Shown: positions 25,556 to 34,140, numbered from the stretch's first letter. The stretch: 64,000 nucleotides of DNA from JAKAWQ01 sp035509315 (GCA_035509315.1 DATJLS010000044.1:1-64000), one strand, 5' to 3'. Notes: a model not told the origin generated them from the sequence alone. Program-made: numbers and translations.

Positions 25556-27512
25556 CCTTTTCACACCGACGATCCAACCGCCGCAGGCGCCGGAAGGTCG
25601 GGCCGGGCCTCGGCTCTGGGTGCGTCGTCTGGCGATCTTCCGCGATCCGCAGACCATCATCCGCGACGTGCCGCTGAAGCCCGGCCTCAACATCATCTGG
25701 ACACCGGATATGTCGAGCAGCGGCAGCCGTGCCTTGGCGCATGGTAGTGGCAAAACGACCTTCTGCCGTCTGCTCCGGGCCTGCCTGGGTGAACCGACCT
25801 ATGCGACGGACGCTCAGCGGTCGCGGCTCATGACGCGGCTTCAGAATGGCTTGTTCGCGGCCGAAGTTCTGATCGACGGCGCGTGCTGGGTCGTCGTCCG
25901 CCCACTGGGCCTGCCGGGCGGGGAGTTCGTTGTTCAGGCCGCCTCCATCGAAGACGCGATCGCGCAGGGACGTCGCGACGGCGATCAAACATCCATCGAT
26001 CCCGTCATCGTCTCCAGCTTCTTCTCGACAATCGCGGCGGCAACACCGCCAGAGGTCGGTGGAGACCACGTTTGGGATGTGCTTCGGGCCTGGCTGACAC
26101 GCGATCAGGAGTGTCGCTTGGCCGACATTCTGGCTTGGCGGTCCTCACAGACACAAACCCGGTCCCGTGCGCAGGTGCTGGGCGAAACAGCCAAGCTGAC
26201 CATGGTTCGTCTTGCGTTGCGCGCGCTCGACGCGGAAGAACGCGCCGCCGCCGTCCGCGAGCGGGAACTGGTGACCGAAGTCGAGGACGAGCGTCGTCGT
26301 CACACCTATCAGCAACAGCGATATGTGGAAGGCCTGCAAGCGGCGAGACGCGCATTGAACGCCGGCGACGATGTGGGTTTCGACGACACCATAGATCGGA
26401 AGGGACTCATCGCACTGGCGGAGGCAGCGTTGGCCGACGCTATGCGCGCCGACCTGCCGAAGGCACCAGACGTCGGCTCGATCTTTGAGCGTCAGAAGGC
26501 GCTCAGCGAGGAACGCAGTGGGTTGGTGGCAAAACAGCAGCAGTTGGAAAATGAGGCGCGCACTAAGCACGACGACGCCGGACGACTGCGTTCTGAAGCG
26601 AACTTAGGTGAGATCGACATCACTCAGGGACGGATCCGCGTCTGCCCTGTTTGTCGGGTCCGAGTAGATGAGGCCCTGGCGAAGGGTTGCGGCATTTCGC
26701 TCGAAGCGTGTGACCTGTCCGCTCTGAGAGCCAAGATTGCTGAGAAGCAGAAACAGGCCACAGATATGGATTCAGCAGGCGCAGCTGCGGAGCAGGAAGC
26801 AAAGCGCATCGCTGCGTTGATCCAGCAACTCGGGCCTCGACAGCAGGCGCTTGAAACGGAGGCGAAGACAGCCGCTGCCGCCAGCAGCGCCGCTCAGGCA
26901 GCCGCCAAGGCGGTGCAGGACCGTGTCTATCGGGCGAGGCGCACACTCGATGATGTGCGATCTCTGCGAGAAAGCGAGGCAGCAACCAGGCCAACGGCGT
27001 CGTCCACTGCCGCGCTGGAGGCGGTTCGCGCGCAGTTGGACGCCGGGCGCTCACGGGCGCGGGCAGCCATCAGGACCTTGGAGGAAAAGTACCAAGGGAT
27101 CATGGCGGCCTGGCTCCCCGAGGGAATAACGGGAGCCGTCAAGCTGGACGGCAACGGCTTGAAGGTCGATGCCGAGTTTTCTGGGCGAGGTGAAGTTTCA
27201 ACGGCGGCATTGGATTCTCTGAAGATCGTCGCGTTCGATCTCGCCGCGTTGCATATGGCGGTCGAGGAGAAGGCGGACCTACCGGCCTTCCTCGTCCACG
27301 ACAGTCCGCGCGAGGCCGATCTGGATGGACAGCTCTATGCCGGCCTGTTCGAACTCGTGCATCAATGGGAGGAGGCTGCCGCGACGCCGTGTTTCCAATA
27401 CATCGTGACCACCACGACGGCTCCGCCCCCCAAGCTACAGGGCGACAGCTACGTGAGGCTCCGGATGAGTTCGACTCCGGCGGAGCAGCGCCTGTTCGCC
27501 ATGGACATCTGA
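25539..27512 (+). CDS. SMC/Rad50-like coiled-coil ATPase of the defence operon
   Basis: A 657-residue protein starting 17 bases inside the methyltransferase gene, which implies tight coupling. Walker A HGSGKTTF lies at about residues 69-76. Two long Ala/Glu/Arg-rich coiled-coil arms (about 215-360 and 395-510) flank a cysteine hairpin beginning CPVC near 368, with CGI and C further on, resembling a Rad50 zinc hook. The C-terminal ATPase half has an ABC-like LKIVAFDLA segment and the Walker-B-like strand FLVHDSPRE near 583-591, where the canonical LDEP is replaced by HDSP. Related coiled-coil ATPases accompany nucleases in several defence systems. The partner could be the HNH protein encoded 12 bases downstream. 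Confidence 0.75.
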   Translation: MGAQADLFTPTIQPPQAPEGRAGPRLWVRRLAIFRDPQTIIRDVPLKPGLNIIWTPDMSSSGSRALAHGSGKTTFCRLLRACLGEPTYATDAQRSRLMTRLQNGLFAAEVLIDGACWVVVRPLGLPGGEFVVQAASIEDAIAQGRRDGDQTSIDPVIVSSFFSTIAAATPPEVGGDHVWDVLRAWLTRDQECRLADILAWRSSQTQTRSRAQVLGETAKLTMVRLALRALDAEERAAAVRERELVTEVEDERRRHTYQQQRYVEGLQAARRALNAGDDVGFDDTIDRKGLIALAEAALADAMRADLPKAPDVGSIFERQKALSEERSGLVAKQQQLENEARTKHDDAGRLRSEANLGEIDITQGRIRVCPVCRVRVDEALAKGCGISLEACDLSALRAKIAEKQKQATDMDSAGAAAEQEAKRIAALIQQLGPRQQALETEAKTAAAASSAAQAAAKAVQDRVYRARRTLDDVRSLRESEAATRPTASSTAALEAVRAQLDAGRSRARAAIRTLEEKYQGIMAAWLPEGITGAVKLDGNGLKVDAEFSGRGEVSTAALDSLKIVAFDLAALHMAVEEKADLPAFLVHDSPREADLDGQLYAGLFELVHQWEEAAATPCFQYIVTTTTAPPPKLQGDSYVRLRMSSTPAEQRLFAMDI

Positions 27513-27524
27513 GCCCCCCGCACG

Positions 27525-28298
27525 ATGACGATTGAATCGCCCCAATCCTTTGTCGTCCGCGAGGAATGCCAGAAGGCCGCATCGCAGAACGGCTTCCGCC
27601 GTATCCTGGGGGAAGAGGCCGGCTGGGCGGCTTTCGGCTCGACCACCGCGAAGGGCACAGTCTATCTGGCCGCCACGGGGCCTTCAGGGCCGTGGTATCT
27701 GGCCCTCGACCATCTCGGTGTCATCCGAGAACTCAACGTGCCCGAAGCCAACATCTCCGGCCCCGGTCGCGCCTGTTTCGTCTTCGGTACGCTCGGTGCG
27801 CTCTATGCGGCGCTACATCGGACCTACGGGCTGGGTGTCAGCCTGCCCGATGCACCGCTCCAGGAGTTTGAACGCCGGGTGGCCGGCTTGCCCCGGACGA
27901 CCGAGGCCGAGCGGCTTGTCGTGCAGAGGATCGGGCAGGACGTCTTTCGCGATCGCCTGATGAACTATTGGCAAGGGCGCTGTCCGCTAACCGGGATCTC
28001 TGACTCGGCTCTGCTGCGCGCGTCTCACATCATCCCGTGGGCCGACTGCGAAAGCGACGCCGAGCGGCTCGACGTGCATAACGGCCTGCTCCTGTCGGCG
28101 CTGTGGGACGCCGCCTTCGACCGCGCGCTGGTGACCTTCGACGACCAGGGCAGGCCTGAATTCTCACCCAGACTTAGCGAGCAAGCTCGCGGCGAGCTCC
28201 GATGGAATTCGCCGATTTCGCTGACTGACGAGCATCGCCTGAGGCTTGTCCGCCATCGCGAGCGGGCGTGCGAGCGCAGTCACAACGCGGGGCCGTGA
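27525..28298 (+). CDS. HNH endonuclease, last gene of the defence operon
   Basis: A 257-residue protein starting MTIESPQSFVVREE, 12 bases after the SMC-like gene. The C-terminal half has an HNH nuclease signature: RCPLTG, then SHIIPWADC (first His), DVHNGLLLSALWDAAFD (central Asn) and a following strand LVTFDDQG. This pattern is shared with HNH_2-type nucleases that often end restriction or defence operons. The N-terminal half (about 120 residues) is an uncharacterised domain that may sense or recruit. It is the likely DNA-cutting effector. Its 3' end overlaps by 19 bases the end of a convergent HEPN-like gene. Confidence 0.8.
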   Translation: MTIESPQSFVVREECQKAASQNGFRRILGEEAGWAAFGSTTAKGTVYLAATGPSGPWYLALDHLGVIRELNVPEANISGPGRACFVFGTLGALYAALHRTYGLGVSLPDAPLQEFERRVAGLPRTTEAERLVVQRIGQDVFRDRLMNYWQGRCPLTGISDSALLRASHIIPWADCESDAERLDVHNGLLLSALWDAAFDRALVTFDDQGRPEFSPRLSEQARGELRWNSPISLTDEHRLRLVRHRERACERSHNAGP

Positions 28299-28840
28299 CG
28301 ACCCAGCCTGATCTCTGCGACCGCCGAAACCAATGCGGTGTTAAGCGCCAGCATCGCAGCTTGCAGATGCGACAGGCTGACATAGGCTTCGAACTCGATA
28401 GGTACGTCTCCCGCGTCGACTGGCGTTCCGTAGTTGCCATAACGAAACGCGGTTGAATTTGGATCGATGGCAGCCAACTCCTTCATTCGCCTCACGATCC
28501 AGACAGGTACATCTTCCCCGTATTTCTCTTTGACCATTTCTACGAACCTGTCGGTGAGGCCGATCAAATCGTGAGTTCGCTTGGAAGCAGGCAGTGCGGC
28601 TTTGAGAATGAGTTCGCAGGAGTGCCGATAGAGGAATAGGGCTGCATTGCCGATCTGATAGTCGGCAATGCGCTTCTCCTTGATCGCGTCCACCAGCTCA
28701 TTGGCGGCCGCGAAGTATTCCTCGGCAAGAGAAGCGGTATTGGCCTGCATCATACCGCCGATCGCGAAGCCGTGCGGACCGGACCATTCATCCTCGCGCG
28801 CGTGATCCCCGGTAAGCTCCTCGAAGAGCGGCCGGGTCAT
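28280..28840 (-). CDS. HEPN-like domain protein, convergent with the defence operon
   Basis: A 186-residue protein (ATG at 28840; an ATG at 28870 would add 10 residues, and neither has a clear ribosome site). The central helices contain LYRHSCELILKAAL followed by KRTHDLIGLTDRF, a pattern typical of HEPN-superfamily helical bundles, some of which are RNases or toxins. The canonical R-x4-6-H catalytic motif is not clear-cut. It ends inside the HNH gene on the opposite strand and lies between the defence operon and the integrase. It may be a defence accessory or an independent cargo gene; no nucleotidyltransferase partner is adjacent. Confidence 0.6.
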   Translation of the reverse strand: MTRPLFEELTGDHAREDEWSGPHGFAIGGMMQANTASLAEEYFAAANELVDAIKEKRIADYQIGNAALFLYRHSCELILKAALPASKRTHDLIGLTDRFVEMVKEKYGEDVPVWIVRRMKELAAIDPNSTAFRYGNYGTPVDAGDVPIEFEAYVSLSHLQAAMLALNTALVSAVAEIRLGRHGPAL

Positions 28841-29045
28841 GGTTTCTTCAGTAAAGATACTGGTGCGCATCGTGATCGGGTCTCGCCTTTGGCGGTTTCT
28901 GGCTTGGATTCGGCCACGGAATCGAAGCCAAAGACAGCCGGCACTTTCTCACCCCTGACGGGCTGCTGGCCGCCGTCGCTGAAAATCGGTGAGACCGTCG
29001 CCTTGCGATCTGGTCCGGCACGCATCGGCGTGATTAGCAGCGCGG

Positions 29046-30386
29046 CTAAGCCGCCACTTGCGGCATGCCGTCTGTGGCTTCCGGACCTTCCAGCGACCGG
29101 CGCTCACCGCGCCGGCGTGGCCGCGCGATCGCTGCCTTTCCATCTAGGACATCGGCCATCTCCTCCGTGATGCGATCGGCGGCCATCCGAAGGGCTTCGT
29201 CGATATGGACGTAGCGCTGGGTGACGCCGCGTGAGGCGTGTCCCAAGAGCGCTGCGATGGTCAGCTCGGAGAAGCCGAGATCGCCGGCCAGGCTCGCGAA
29301 GGTATGGCGGAGCGTATGGGCCGTGACGTCGGCGAGCTTGGCGCGCTCGCAGACGCGATCGAGCACCCGGACCAAGCCGATGAAATGTCCCTCGCCCCAA
29401 TCGGCCGGAAAGAAGAATGACGACTTCGTTTTTGGTTGATCGAGCAGGAGGTCGATAGCCGCTTGACCGACGACGCGCGTCTGAGCGCCGCTCTTGGTGT
29501 CGGGGAAACGAACCGCGCCCTCTTCCTCGTCGAGCCAGGCGCGCTCCACGCCGAGTCCCTCCATGCGGCGGAAGCCGGTTAGCAACAGGAACCGGATGGC
29601 GGCGAGCCCGGTCGGGTGCTCGCCATCCTGAGCCGCCTCGCGCAGCGTCTTGCCGAGGCGCTCGATCTCGGCCCGGCTGAGCCGCCGCTCGCGCGGCGTA
29701 CTGGCGAGCTTACGCACCCCCTTTGCGGGGTTGTTCGGGATTTTGCCGACGCGCACGCCGTGCTCGAAGATCGCGTGCAGCGTCGAGAGGGTCCGGGCGG
29801 CTACGCCTTCGCCGCCGGTCGTCGCGCCGCCGCGGCTGCCCGCGCGCGCCTTCGCGGTCTTTCCAGCCGCGATGTCAGCCTGCGCAGCTTCGATGTCGCC
29901 GAGCTTGAGGGTGCCGATCTGCCGACGTCCGAGCAACGGCTTTATGTGGGACTCGATCCGGCTGCGATCCATTGCCAGGGTCGAGGCTTTGATGGGACGC
30001 CGCCGCCGGCCGAGAATGCGGCCCGCCTCAGCTTCGGTGAGATACCAGTCGCAAAGTTCGGCGACGGTGATCCGACCAGCGGCCTCCGCTTCGGCCGCGA
30101 CGGGATCAACGCCCTTGGATACCGCGACCAGTTTCTCGTGGGCGAGATCGCGGGCCTCCTCGACGGTCATCAATCCGAACCGCCCGATGACTGAGCGGCG
30201 CAGGCGGCCTTCGGACGTGCGAAACTGGATGACGAAGCTCTTGAGGCCAGACGGCATGACCTGGACGCCGAAGCCGCGCAGCTCCTTGTCCCACACGAAA
30301 GTCTCCCGAACCTTGACCCCATCCTCCGAAGGTTTCGGAGCCTTGAGAGCGTCGACAATCCGCTTGGTGAGCTTTTCCGCAGCCAT
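29046..30386 (-). CDS. Tyrosine site-specific integrase of the tRNA-Gly element
   Basis: A 446-residue phage/ICE-type integrase. The ATG at 30386 has AGGTGG 5 bases upstream; a TTG start 21 bases earlier is possible. The N-terminal arm-binding domain (DUF4102-like: LTKRIVDALKAPKPSEDG, ELRGFGVQVMPSG) is followed by a core-binding domain and the catalytic domain. Catalytic residues visible are Arg in TGFRRMEG (about 271), HTLRH (about 358-362), His in LGHAS and the nucleophile Tyr392 in TQRYVHID. The start is about 200 bases from the tRNA-Gly 3' fragment, the usual arrangement for an integrase using a tRNA 3' end as attachment site. The C-terminal tail is basic. Confidence 0.9.
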   Translation of the reverse strand: MAAEKLTKRIVDALKAPKPSEDGVKVRETFVWDKELRGFGVQVMPSGLKSFVIQFRTSEGRLRRSVIGRFGLMTVEEARDLAHEKLVAVSKGVDPVAAEAEAAGRITVAELCDWYLTEAEAGRILGRRRRPIKASTLAMDRSRIESHIKPLLGRRQIGTLKLGDIEAAQADIAAGKTAKARAGSRGGATTGGEGVAARTLSTLHAIFEHGVRVGKIPNNPAKGVRKLASTPRERRLSRAEIERLGKTLREAAQDGEHPTGLAAIRFLLLTGFRRMEGLGVERAWLDEEEGAVRFPDTKSGAQTRVVGQAAIDLLLDQPKTKSSFFFPADWGEGHFIGLVRVLDRVCERAKLADVTAHTLRHTFASLAGDLGFSELTIAALLGHASRGVTQRYVHIDEALRMAADRITEEMADVLDGKAAIARPRRRGERRSLEGPEATDGMPQVAA

Positions 30387-30582
30387 ATCAACCACCTGCT
30401 GGACCAATGATTAGAATTGCCCTATCATACCCTCAATCGGAGCGGATTCCAAGCAGTTGGTGTCAAACCGGAGGCCAGTCAAGCGCAAATGCGGCGACTT
30501 AGCTCTTTCTCAACTCATTGTTTTGCATGGGTTTTTCGTAAATACGGCGAGAGCAGCGCGGTGGAGAGAAAGGCGTGGGGCA

Positions 30583-30629
30583 CCTTGCCAAGGTTGGGGT
30601 CGAGGGTTCGAATCCCTTCGCCCGCTCCA
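30583..30629 (+). repeat. Attachment site: 3' fragment of tRNA-Gly(GCC)
   Basis: The stretch holds the anticodon loop with GCC (CCTTGCCAAGG, 30583-30593), a T arm (GAGGG at 30602-30606, TTCGAAT, CCCTT), the 3' acceptor strand CGCCCGC (30619-30625) and TCCA. The 5' half of the tRNA is missing: the sequence before 30583 gives no D arm and no matching GCGGGCG acceptor strand. This is the classic distal attachment copy left by integration into a tRNA 3' end. The intact tRNA should lie at the other end of the element, left of the window. Confidence 0.85.
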
Positions 30630-30647
30630 GATTTCCTAAAGGAAATC
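30630..30647 (+). terminator. Short hairpin directly after the tRNA fragment
   Basis: GATTTCC, loop TAAA, GGAAATC: a 7-base-pair perfect stem immediately downstream of CCA. It may be the terminator of the original tRNA-Gly gene, now cut off from its promoter. No T-run follows. Confidence 0.4.
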
Positions 30648-31171
30648 AATCAGACCGAGGCTCCTCGACGACGAACACTCAGCAGGCGGTATCCAATCCG
30701 CGCATAAGAAACTGCTCAACCGTCGATCATGCCCCGGCGCCCTGGCCTCTGGCTCGGTCTTGAACCTATCAGAACACCGCTACCCGCTCGCCCGGCTGAC
30801 CAACTGCGTCTTTCTTCCTTGACCGCGGTCATAAGAATTTTGCACGCCGGTTGACAACCAGTCGGGGTGAACACGCTCCAGCCGTTTGTTTTCCCCGCGT
30901 GATTCACGCTTTCGGTGATTCCACCTTCGGCGATCACGCTTTAGTGCCGGCGCGTCGAGCTTCTTTGAGGCATTGTCAGGGTGATCGGGTTCTGTCAGCA
31001 CTCGAGCCAATGCTTTGTCCGTCAGCAACTTTCTGATGAAATGACGCCCGCAAACATAATTGACTTTTGCCATTCACCGACTGCTACGCCCGAAAGTCGC
31101 GTCGTGAATGAGGCTTGGCGCGAGAGCTGACGGATCCCACTCGGATGCCATTCGGCGGGCGCCGGATTGTA
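30648..31171. other. Non-coding or decayed junction, 524 bases
   Basis: This is the chromosomal side next to the attachment site. A 97-codon minus-strand reading (30780-31073) is open, but it has no ribosome site, no recognisable family and unusual composition. I see no RNA gene here. Confidence 0.5.
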
Positions 31172-32392
31172 TCAGTGCGCCGGAGTTGTCTCAGGATCCG
31201 TTATCCCAGGGCGCGCGGTGGGCGGTACTGCGCCAGGGAAACAGCAATGCGGGCCGAGTTCCGCAAGGCGCGCGATTCCCATCAGCCCCATGACCCGGTC
31301 AATCTCGCGCCGATAAAGGTCGAGTACGTGGGCCACTCCGGCCTCACCCGCTACCGCCAGCCCCCAGAGCTGCGGCCGGCCGATCAGCACGACCCTGGCA
31401 CCCAACGCTAGAGCCTTGATCACGTCTGTGCCGCGGCGGACGCCACCGTCCAGCAGAACGGGAATGCGGCCTTCGACCGCCGCGACTACGCCGGGCAGCG
31501 CCTCCACGGAGGCCGGTGCTCCGTCCAGCTGGCGTCCGCCATGGTTGGAGACGATCAGCCCGTCGACCCCCTGTGCCACCGCCTCGGTGGCTTCCGCCGG
31601 ATGTAGCACGCCCTTGAGCAACAGCTTTCCGCGCCAAATGTCACGCAGCCAGGCAACGTCCCGCCAATTCATCGCTGGATCGAGCAGTCCTGCCATCCGA
31701 CTTGCGAGCGTGGCGGCGCCAACTCTCTCTCCGGGCTTTACATAGTTCCCAAACGTGATGCGCGGAAGTTCCCGGCGCATGCGCACGAGCCATGGGAGCT
31801 TCGCGCCCATACCGAGCAAAGCTGATGGCGTGAGGCGCGGCGGGATGGAGAAGCCGTTGCGCAGATCACGCTCACGATTGCCAAGAAGCTGGTTATCGAT
31901 CGTGAGCACCAGAGCGTCGTATCCGGTTGCCGCCGCTCGCTCCGCGAGCGCGCGGGTAAAGCCGCGGTCGGTGTAGATAAAGACCTGCATCCAGCGTGGC
32001 TGAGCCCCCGTGGTTGCGAGCGCCTCGAGGCTACAAACCGAGCCGTGCGACAAACAGAAGGCCGTGCCGGCGCTGGCAGCGGCACGGGCGGCGGCACATT
32101 CGCCGTCCGGCCAGAACAACCCCGCCAGGCCAACGGGACCGATCAGCACTGGCAGCGAGAGGTGCCGACCGAACAAAGTGACGGAAAGATCGCGGGTCGC
32201 CGCCCCCTGCAATGGGCGCGGGAGAAGTGCTATCTCGCGGAAGGCCAGCTCGTTGCGGAGCAGCGTGTGTTCGTCCTCGGCCGCGCCGTCTGCAAAGTCG
32301 AAGATCGGGCGAGGAAGCATGCGGCGCGCCTGAGCGCGCATCGCCGCAACCGAATATCCGTCCCGTCTCCAGGATGCGACCGACTCGGTCAT
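31172..32392 (-). CDS. FMN-dependent alpha-hydroxy-acid oxidase/dehydrogenase
   Basis: A 406-residue protein of the glycolate oxidase/L-lactate dehydrogenase (LldD)/mandelate dehydrogenase family. The FMN-site and catalytic segments are present: YALVLTID-like strand, SNHGGRQLDG (catalytic His and substrate Arg) and DGGVRRGTDVIKALALGA (phosphate binding). The length fits the family (about 350-410). It would oxidise an L-2-hydroxy acid such as lactate to the 2-keto acid, a plausible end step for L-lactaldehyde or lactate from deoxysugar breakdown. GGAGG lies 11 bases before the ATG at 32392, slightly far. It is divergent from the RraA-like gene. Confidence 0.85.
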   Translation of the reverse strand: MTESVASWRRDGYSVAAMRAQARRMLPRPIFDFADGAAEDEHTLLRNELAFREIALLPRPLQGAATRDLSVTLFGRHLSLPVLIGPVGLAGLFWPDGECAAARAAASAGTAFCLSHGSVCSLEALATTGAQPRWMQVFIYTDRGFTRALAERAAATGYDALVLTIDNQLLGNRERDLRNGFSIPPRLTPSALLGMGAKLPWLVRMRRELPRITFGNYVKPGERVGAATLASRMAGLLDPAMNWRDVAWLRDIWRGKLLLKGVLHPAEATEAVAQGVDGLIVSNHGGRQLDGAPASVEALPGVVAAVEGRIPVLLDGGVRRGTDVIKALALGARVVLIGRPQLWGLAVAGEAGVAHVLDLYRREIDRVMGLMGIARLAELGPHCCFPGAVPPTARPGITDPETTPAH

Positions 32393-32527
32393 GGTCGTGG
32401 CATCCTCCCGCTCCGTATCATCTTGGCGAACGGCCTGCCTTCATTTGCCGACGAGGTGGAGCATGGACAGGCAGCGGTGATCAATGGAAAATGCCCAGGA
32501 GATGACTCTTCCCTGGACGATCGTTCC

Positions 32528-33208
32528 ATGATTGAAGATGCGCCGGTTCTTGCCCTGCACCGGCCCGATCGGCGCCCGAGTGCTGCGCAGATCGCGGCGT
32601 TCGTCGATGTGCCCACCGGGTTTGTCGTCGATGCGCTGGGTGGTGGCGGCGCGCTTGCCCCGGAGATCAAGCCGGTGGTGGCGGAACAGGCTCACTTCGT
32701 GGGTGTGGCCCTTCCCTGCCATTGTCGACCGGACGATAACCTGGCGGTCTTCGCCGCATTGACATTGGCCAAGGCAGGCGATGTGATCGTGGCTGCCGCC
32801 GACGGATATCGGGGTGCGGCGGTGGCCGGCGACAATCTGCTGGGCATGGCCCGCAATGCCGGGGCTGTGGCCTTCGTCACCGACGGCTGCGTGCGGGATC
32901 GCAAGGGCATCGCGGCACTCGAGTTCCCTTGCTTCGCCACGGGCCTCACGCCGAACTCGCCGGCGCGCAAAGGACCCGGAACCGCGGGCCTACCGGTCGT
33001 GCTCGGCGGGGTCGTCGTCGCGTCCGGAGATCTGGCAATCGGTGATGAAGAAGGCGTTGTCATCGTTCCCTTCGTGCGGATCGATGAAACGATCAGGCGG
33101 CTCGTCGGTGTACGTGAGGCGGAGGCCGTGCTGGAGGCTCGCGTCAAGGCTGGCCTTGTGGTTCCCGACTTCATCGCCCCCCTGCTGGCCGAGCAAACAA
33201 AGTCGTAG
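32528..33208 (+). CDS. RraA-like aldolase/decarboxylase
   Basis: A 226-residue protein starting MIEDAPVLALHRP (the first ATG outside the divergent oxidase gene; no strong ribosome site). The RraA/HMG-aldolase fold signature is visible: PTGFVVDALGG near the start, GAAVAGDNLLGMARNAGAVAFVTDG with the metal and substrate residues, and the Arg-Asp pair in CVRDRKGI. The family includes 4-hydroxy-4-methyl-2-oxoglutarate aldolase and oxaloacetate decarboxylase. In this setting cleavage of a 2-keto-3-deoxy sugar acid to pyruvate plus aldehyde is an attractive inference. The RNase E regulator role of E. coli RraA is less likely. Confidence 0.75.
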   Translation: MIEDAPVLALHRPDRRPSAAQIAAFVDVPTGFVVDALGGGGALAPEIKPVVAEQAHFVGVALPCHCRPDDNLAVFAALTLAKAGDVIVAAADGYRGAAVAGDNLLGMARNAGAVAFVTDGCVRDRKGIAALEFPCFATGLTPNSPARKGPGTAGLPVVLGGVVVASGDLAIGDEEGVVIVPFVRIDETIRRLVGVREAEAVLEARVKAGLVVPDFIAPLLAEQTKS

Positions 33209-33282
33209 AGTGATTGCCAAGAGACGGACGGCGTCGGTCGTCGACGCCATCGGCGCGACGAACTGCCATGATTACAGCCGCG

Positions 33283-34140
33283 TCAAGGAGGCAGACGATA
33301 GACGCGGATCGCCGTGTCGCGAAACAGGCACCGTTGTTCCTCCTCCCGCGCCTGCGCTACGATCCAATCGACAATGCCGACCCAGTCCCGGTAGCTGCCG
33401 GCGAGTTCCAGCACTGGCCAGTCGCCGCCGAACATTACCCGGTTGAAACCAAAGCGCTCGATGCAGTGCTCGATGTAAGGGCGCAGCTGCTCACGGGCCC
33501 AATCACTGTGGTTGGCTTCGGTCGCAACGCCGGAGATCTTGCAGACCACATTGGGCATGCGCGCCAACTCGGTGATCTGGCTCTGCCAAGGTTCGCGCAG
33601 ACCGGCGCGGATGCCGGGTTTGCCGATATGGTCGAGCACGAACATTACCTCGGGGCACCGGTGCACGAGCTCCATCGCAATGGCCAACTGATGGTGCAGT
33701 ACGCAGATATCGAACGGCCAACCGTAGCCGGGCAATAGCCGGACACCGGTGAGGAAATCCGGTCGCAGACAAAATTCCGGATCCGGTTGCGTTTGAATGA
33801 GCCGCCGGATTCCGCACACCTTGCCAAGGCCTGCCAGCGCGTCGAGCTCCTCGGCCACAACCGGGCCGCGCTCCAGTCGCGCGCACGCAACGATGCCCCG
33901 GATGCGCGGGTCCGCGGCAGCGAGCTCGACGACGAAGCGTGCCTCGTCGATATTCCGACCATCCTCTATGTCGACCTCCGCGAAGACGATCTTGTCCACG
34001 AACACATCACCGCGGGCGCGATCGAAATCGACCGGCAGGTGGGAATGAGCGATCGATGGCGCACTCGACAGCCACGGATATGCGAATCGCTCCGTGTCGT
34101 AGAAATGCACATGGCTGTCGACGATCGGAAAAATCGGCAT
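33283..34140 (-). CDS. COG3618 amidohydrolase, fucono/rhamnono-lactonase-like
   Basis: A 285-residue metal-dependent TIM-barrel hydrolase. The ATG at 34140 has GGAGG 9 bases upstream. The first strand carries IVDSHVHFYD (the HxH-type metal site, as in fuconolactonases), the middle has FVLDHIGKPG and the end NRVMFGGDWPV with the metal Asp. Members open sugar-1,5-lactones such as L-fucono- or L-rhamnono-lactone. The gene follows the SDR dehydrogenase by 32 bases on the same strand, so dehydrogenase then lactonase form two successive steps of a non-phosphorylative pathway. Substrate not determined. Confidence 0.8.
   Translation of the reverse strand: MPIFPIVDSHVHFYDTERFAYPWLSSAPSIAHSHLPVDFDRARGDVFVDKIVFAEVDIEDGRNIDEARFVVELAAADPRIRGIVACARLERGPVVAEELDALAGLGKVCGIRRLIQTQPDPEFCLRPDFLTGVRLLPGYGWPFDICVLHHQLAIAMELVHRCPEVMFVLDHIGKPGIRAGLREPWQSQITELARMPNVVCKISGVATEANHSDWAREQLRPYIEHCIERFGFNRVMFGGDWPVLELAGSYRDWVGIVDWIVAQAREEEQRCLFRDTAIRVYRLPP

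Noticed and set aside
12778..28298. Plain restriction-modification or BREX system
   Set aside because: No HsdS/HsdR pair, no PglZ or BrxC-like genes; the DUF1998-ended helicase with an SNF2 partner points to DISARM/Druantia-type logic.
30583..30629. Functional tRNA-Gly gene
   Set aside because: Only the 3' half is present; no acceptor 5' strand or D arm precedes the anticodon arm.
30780..31073. 97-residue minus-strand protein near the attachment site
   Set aside because: No ribosome site, no family match, composition unlike neighbouring genes.
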